From Hyphomicrobiales bacterium (GTDB taxonomy: Bacteria; Pseudomonadota; Alphaproteobacteria; Rhizobiales; Beijerinckiaceae), in NCBI GenBank assembly GCA_004144595.1, contig SEEM01000009.1:29877-93876 (forward strand): DNA of 64,000 nt. The letters are read 5' to 3'. This document shows, piece after piece, positions 56,601 through 62,600 of the stretch. The position numbers and the translations under genes were made by a program. The notes beneath the pieces were generated by a model, which saw only the letters and a program-made list of their open reading frames with translations, did not search any database and had not been told where the DNA came from. The stretch's first letter is position 1. Every line of letters begins with the position of its first letter.

Positions 56601-59600
56601 TTGCTGACGAGCTCGCCATCGCTGGTCACGACCTTGACGACGTAGTCCCCGGCCTGGGCCGGACCGGGCAGCCAGCTGAACCGGCCGGTGGCGGCATCGA
56701 AGCTCGCCCCTTCCGGCAGGCCTTCGAGCACGGTGGTGAGCGCATCGCCATCAGGGTCGGCGATTGCGATGGTGAATTCGACCGGCTTGCCGATCACGGT
56801 CGAATGGTTGGAAACCGCGATGGTCGGGGCGCGATCGACATTGTCGACGCGGATCTGGAAGGTGCGTGTCGTGGACGCGCCGGCCGGATCGCGCGCCGAG
56901 AAGGTCAGCGTGTGCAGGCCGGCCTGGGCGTAGTTCGGCGTCCAGGTCAAAACCCCGGTCGTCGGATGGATGAGCGCACCGGCCGGCAGCGGGCCGACGG
57001 CCTCGAAGATCACCGGATCGGCATCGGGATCGGCGGCGAGGAGCTGAAGCTGGAAGCCCTGTCCCTCCTGCGCGACCTGCCGCGCGATCGCGGCAACGAT
57101 CGGCGCCTCGTTGACGTTTGCCACCGTGATCGAGACAGCGCGCGTCGCGCTCTTCGAGCCGTCGCTGGCGGTGACGACGATGCCGGCATAGCTGCCGGCG
57201 TCGAAGCGGCCGGGCGTCCAGGTCAGACGGCCGGTTTCGGCATCGAAGCGCGCGCCGGCCGGCAGGCCGGAGACGGCATAGCTCAGCGGATCGCCGTCGG
57301 GGTCGGTCGCCGCGACGACGATGTCGAGCAGCTGGCCTTCGCTGACGGTGAGCGCGAGCGGCTCCTGCGAATAGACCGGCGCGGCGTTGCCGGCACGCAC
57401 GACGATGCGGAAGGTCCGGCTCGCCGATTGCGCCGCGTCGAGCCCGCCATTGCCGTCGTCCGTCACGATCACGGTGACATCGCGGCCGCCGAGATCGGTG
57501 GATGACGGTGTCCAGCTGAACACGGCCTCGCCATAGCGCGCGGACGGGGTCAGGGTCGCGCCGGACGGCAGCGTTGCGGAGGAGAAGCCGAGCGCGTCCT
57601 GATCGAGATCACTGGCCTTGACGATGAAGGTCAGTGTCTGACCGGGCTCGACGATCTTGTCGCCGATGAACGGGAGGCGTGGCGGGGCCGTCGCGGATGC
57701 GACGGTCAGCACGAACTGCTTTTCGTCCATGCCGACCGCGGAACGTCCGGCATCGCCGTTGTCGAAGGCACGGACGGTGACGAGATAATTGCCGCGCTCC
57801 TCCGGCAGGGCGAGCACGCGGATCAGCCCGGTCCCGTCGCCATTGTCGACGAAGGTCGCGAAGCCGCCCGTGGCGAGCAGGTCGAACGGCGTCGGATCGA
57901 GATCGAGCAGGTCCGCCGAGGCCGCCCGCTGCGCGAGGGCCTGGATGACCAGCGGATTGCCGTCGGCGTCGCTGACGAGAACGGGGATCTCGAGCACTGC
58001 ACCGGCCTGGACCGTGACGTTGCCGAACTCGCCGATAACCGGATTGCGATTGAGATTGTTGACCCGGAGGCGGACCGATTGCGTCGTCGACTTCAGGATG
58101 CCGGTGCCGTTGCCGTCGTCGGTCGCGGTGAAGGTCACGACATAGTCGCCCGACTGGGTGAAGCCCGGACGCCAGGAGAACAAGGTGGTCTCGGGGTCGA
58201 AGCTCGCCCCGGCCGGCAGACCGTCGACCGTATAGCTGACAGTATTCGGCGGGGAATCGTCGGTGACGACGAGCCGGCCATCGGCAGCGCGCGTCGGGAA
58301 GACGTAATGCGGGTTGTCGGGGTCGAAGGCGAAGGCGCGGAAGCCGATAGACTGGCCCTCGGCGATTTCGAATGCGGTCAGCGCATCGCCGAAATCGGGC
58401 GCACCATTGGCGTTGAGCACGTTGAAAGCCGCGACGACGCGCGCGCTGTTGACGCCATCGGAGACGATGAACGGCACCTGATAGCTGCCGACAGCCGTGT
58501 AGGAGGGGGTCCATTCGAAGACGCCCGTGTTTGGGTCGAGCGTCGCTCCGGGCGGCAGCAGCGTGGAATGATAGCTCAGTGTCTCGCCGTCGGCATCGAA
58601 GCCTTCCAGCTGGATGCGGACGGTTTCGCCCTCGCGCAGGGTCCGCGATGCGACCGGCTTAAGGACCGGCGGCGCGTCGGCCTGCTGAACGACCAGCGTA
58701 AAGCTGCGGTTGATCGTCGCCTTGCCGTCGGTGACGGTCACCGTGATGTTCTCGTAGATGCCGGATTGCGTGTAGTCCGGCACCCAGTAGAGCGTGCGGC
58801 TGCCGTGGTCGAAGACCGCGCCGGGCGGCATCCGGTCGACCGTGACCAGCACGAGATCGTCGTCGAGATCGTCGGTAACGAGTTGCAGCCTGAGCGGCGT
58901 GCCCTCGCTCATCACCAGGACGGGCGGAATGTCCTGGAGCGTCGGCGCGTGATTGCCGCCGGCGACCTCCACGACATAGGCGACATCGGCATAGCCGCCG
59001 CGCCGATCATAGATGCGCAGGCCCACCGTCGCCTCGGCCGGATCGGTCGCAGTGGGCATCCAGGTGATCGCCCCGGTGAGCTGGTCGACGCTCATGCCCT
59101 TCGGCGCGTCGAGCAGGACATAGCCGAGGAAGATACCGTCCGGGTCCCGCGCGAGCGGGTTGTAGCGGTAGGTCTCGCCGACGGTGGCGAAGCTCTTCGG
59201 CTGCTCGGTGAAGACCGGCGGCGTGTTGGCGAAGGGCAGCGCGAAGACGCCATGGCCGAGCGCGACACGCTGCGACTGCGGCACGGTGACGGTCAGGGTC
59301 GTGACGGTCGTGGTCTCGCCGGGCTTGAGCACGCCATCCGCGCCCATGGCGGCGGAGAGGTCGAGCAGCCAGAGCCCATCCGCGTTGAGGCCGGCCCCGG
59401 CGGGAGAACCGCCGAAATAGGCCTCCGGATTCAGGACGAGCGTCAGCGGTGCGCCGAGATCGGCATCGCCGCTGTTGGTCACGGTGATGTCGTAGGAGAC
59501 CGCGCCCGTCGTCCGGTCGAAGCGGGTATTGGAGAAGCCGATGACGAGCACCGAGCTCATGTCGAGCAACGTCGAGAAGCCGGTCTGGAAGACCTGTGCG

Positions 59601-62600
59601 ATCTCCAGGCCCTGCTCGCTCTGCAGGCTGCTGGCGGTGCGCACGACATAGTCGCCGGCGTCGAGCGGGTCGAAATGCAGAGTCGCCGTGCGATTGCGCG
59701 CGTCGTACGTGACGCTGGTGATCTGGATCTCTACGCCATCGGACCGATAGATCGCGTAGTTCAGCGGGTTGAGGACCGAACTCTCGTTGGAGGCGTTCGC
59801 CGTCAGCATGTCCTGGTCGAAGGTGAGCGTGACGCTCTGGACCGGGTGCGTGACGATCGACTGGTTGGCGGGGCCGGAGGCGATGACAAGCGGCGGCAGG
59901 CGCGGCGCCAGCATGTCGACCTGATGTTCGCCCGCGATCAGGACGCGTCCGTCGGCGAGAACCGTCATGTTCTCGGCATGGGCGCCACCGACGGCGATCT
60001 TCATCACCGCGCGGGTGGCGAGGTCGATCGCGATCAGGGGCGCGGTCGGATGGTCGACATCCGTGATCGCGCTGACGAAGAGCAGCCCTGCGAAGGGCGT
60101 CCCGGCCTTGCCGAAGGCGAGGCCGTCGAGCGGCACATCGAGCGAAACGAGCTTCTGGGCGCGGCCGCGCTGATCGAAGATCAGGACGTCGCCGCGCTCC
60201 GGCCAGCTCGTGCCGTAGAGCTTGCCATCGGGGCCGATTGCAAGGTCGTCGACGCGCACGTCGCTGAAATGGGTGAATTGCTGGGTGATCGGATCGAAGA
60301 TCTCGATACCGTTGCCGGAGGAGACATAGATGCGGTCCTGGGCGTCGATCGCCAAAGCCTGGGTGATGCTGTCGCCGAAGCGAGCGAGCACCGCACCGGT
60401 CACACCGTCGAGCAGCAGCAACGGACCGCCACCCGTGGCCGCCCAGAGCTGCCCCTTGCTGTCGAAGCCGAGATCGAAGACCGGCTCGTCGAGCCGGGCG
60501 AAGGGCTCGCCGACCGCGCCGCCCAACGTGTCGACGCGATAGAGCCAGCCGCGGTTCGGCCCGCCGCTGACGATGATCTTGCCGTCCGGCCCTTGAGCCA
60601 GCGCCAATGCGCCGACGCCGGCCTGGCTTTCGGCGACGCCGGTGGCAAAGCGCTGGATCGAGAACGGCGCGACGACTGCGGTGAAGGACGGCGGGCGCGC
60701 GATCGAGAGCGACCCCGGGATGCCGGCCTGCGCCTCGACGAACAGCGCGTTCGGTGCTGCCGGCGCCGGGGCCGGGGCAGGCGGAATGTCCTGCGTGGTG
60801 TCGCCGACATTCGTCAGACCGCCGAGATTTGTCGTGGTGCCGTCGCTCGGCGCGGCAACGCCCGCTGGCGGACGCTCGATGTTACCGGCATTGTCTGCGG
60901 CAAGCGCGAGGAAGCGATAGGTCTTGCCGGCCGCGCCGGAGAAGACGGCACTCGTCTCGGTGGTCTGGCGCTGCCAGATGCGGTAGTCGCCGCCATCTTC
61001 CGAGACATAGACGGTGACGTGGCGGATGCCGGACCCCAGGCTCTCGTCGAGCGCGTTCCAGCGCACCTCGTAATTGTCGGAGCCCGCAATCTTCTGAGCC
61101 GTCAACGTGGTGCGCGGCGCTTCCGCATCGAGCGTCTGGACCAGCTCCTCGGTATCGGAGGGAGCCATCGTGTCGAAGATGACCCGGGCCTTGGCCTTGA
61201 TCTGCGTGCCCGAGGCAGTATCGGCCACCGGCCGCACACTGTAGGAGACGCTGCCGACGCCGGCGCCGGAGGCATTGTTCGGCGGCAGCAAGCCCTTCAG
61301 CGCATCCTGCATGACCTCGCCGGTCTCGGGATCGATCGCCTGCAGCACCCAGGACGCGGTCGCGCTCTCGATGTCGATGCCCGCGGATACGCGCAGGATG
61401 AAGCCCTTGCCGTTGCGGAAGTCGAAATCGCCCTGGAAAACCGCGTAGCCGTCCGGGACATTGATCGAGATGTCGCCGATTTGGAGGGAGCCGAGACGGA
61501 AGCTGCGCGGGTCGAGCGCCGGATCGAGCTTGGCGACGATGCGGACCTCACTCGCCGGCCGCGAGGCCGTCGAGGGGTTCTCGAAGCGGACCTGGTAGGG
61601 CAAGGCCGTATTGGCCGGCAGATACTCGCTCTCGCCATAGCCTTGCGGGCCGATCATCGCCGCAGTCTTGCCGCGGGCGGCGACCTCTTGCAGGAAGCGG
61701 CCGAGATCGAGCGGGGAGAGATCGCCGGTCGTCGCGTCCGAGCCGAAATCAGGCAGCGCGCCAGTAGCGCCGTCCCCGAGCCAGGGCGAAAAGACGTTGT
61801 AAGCCTGGAAATAGGTCCGGTGCGTCAAGCCGAGATCGTAATCGGCCTGCGTCGGCAGCTTCGGAACCGGGATGTCGTAATCGCCCAGTTCGTCGGTGTA
61901 GCGGTAGTCGGTACGCGAGAGCGGCGCCAGCAGGTCGGCCTTGTGTCCGTACCATTCGCGGACCTTGCCGAAGAAGGAGACGAGATCGCCGCTGGAGCGG
62001 ATCTGGTCTCCGGCCGGACCGAGCAGCAACCCCTGCGCCAGCACGCTGACGAAGCTCGCGACCTTGATCGAGGCCCGAATCGGCGGCGCTTCATCCGCAG
62101 ACCGCAACAGCCCGGCATCCTCAAGCGCCCCGAGATAGGAATCGACCCAGGCCGACTCGTCTCCCGCCAGCACCATCAGGGCTACCGGCGCATTCTTGTC
62201 CGCCAGGATCGCCGTACGCAGCGCCTTGGCCTCACGCGTCTGCGCAGCGACGAACTCGGCCCGCGTCATCGGGGTCGCCGCCGCGACGACGTTGAACTGG
62301 AAGGGAATGTAGACCGGCATCCCCTTCTCGAGCACTTCCTTCTTCGGATCGGCGAAGATCTTGTAGAGTTCCTGACTGATAGTCCTGAGCCCCTCGATGC
62401 CCGAGTCGAGCGTGCCAGCCGCTTCCAGAGCCGGGTTGGACGCATAGAGATAGGCGCGCACGAGCTCGAAATTGCGGTCGATCAGCGCCTTCAGCATCGG
62501 ATAGGTCTGGGCGTTGAAGGCCATCGAGACATAGCCGCCTGCGCCGACATCGAAGGCATAGCCCGGCGCCAGAACCTGACCGCTCTGGTTGATCGCAGGG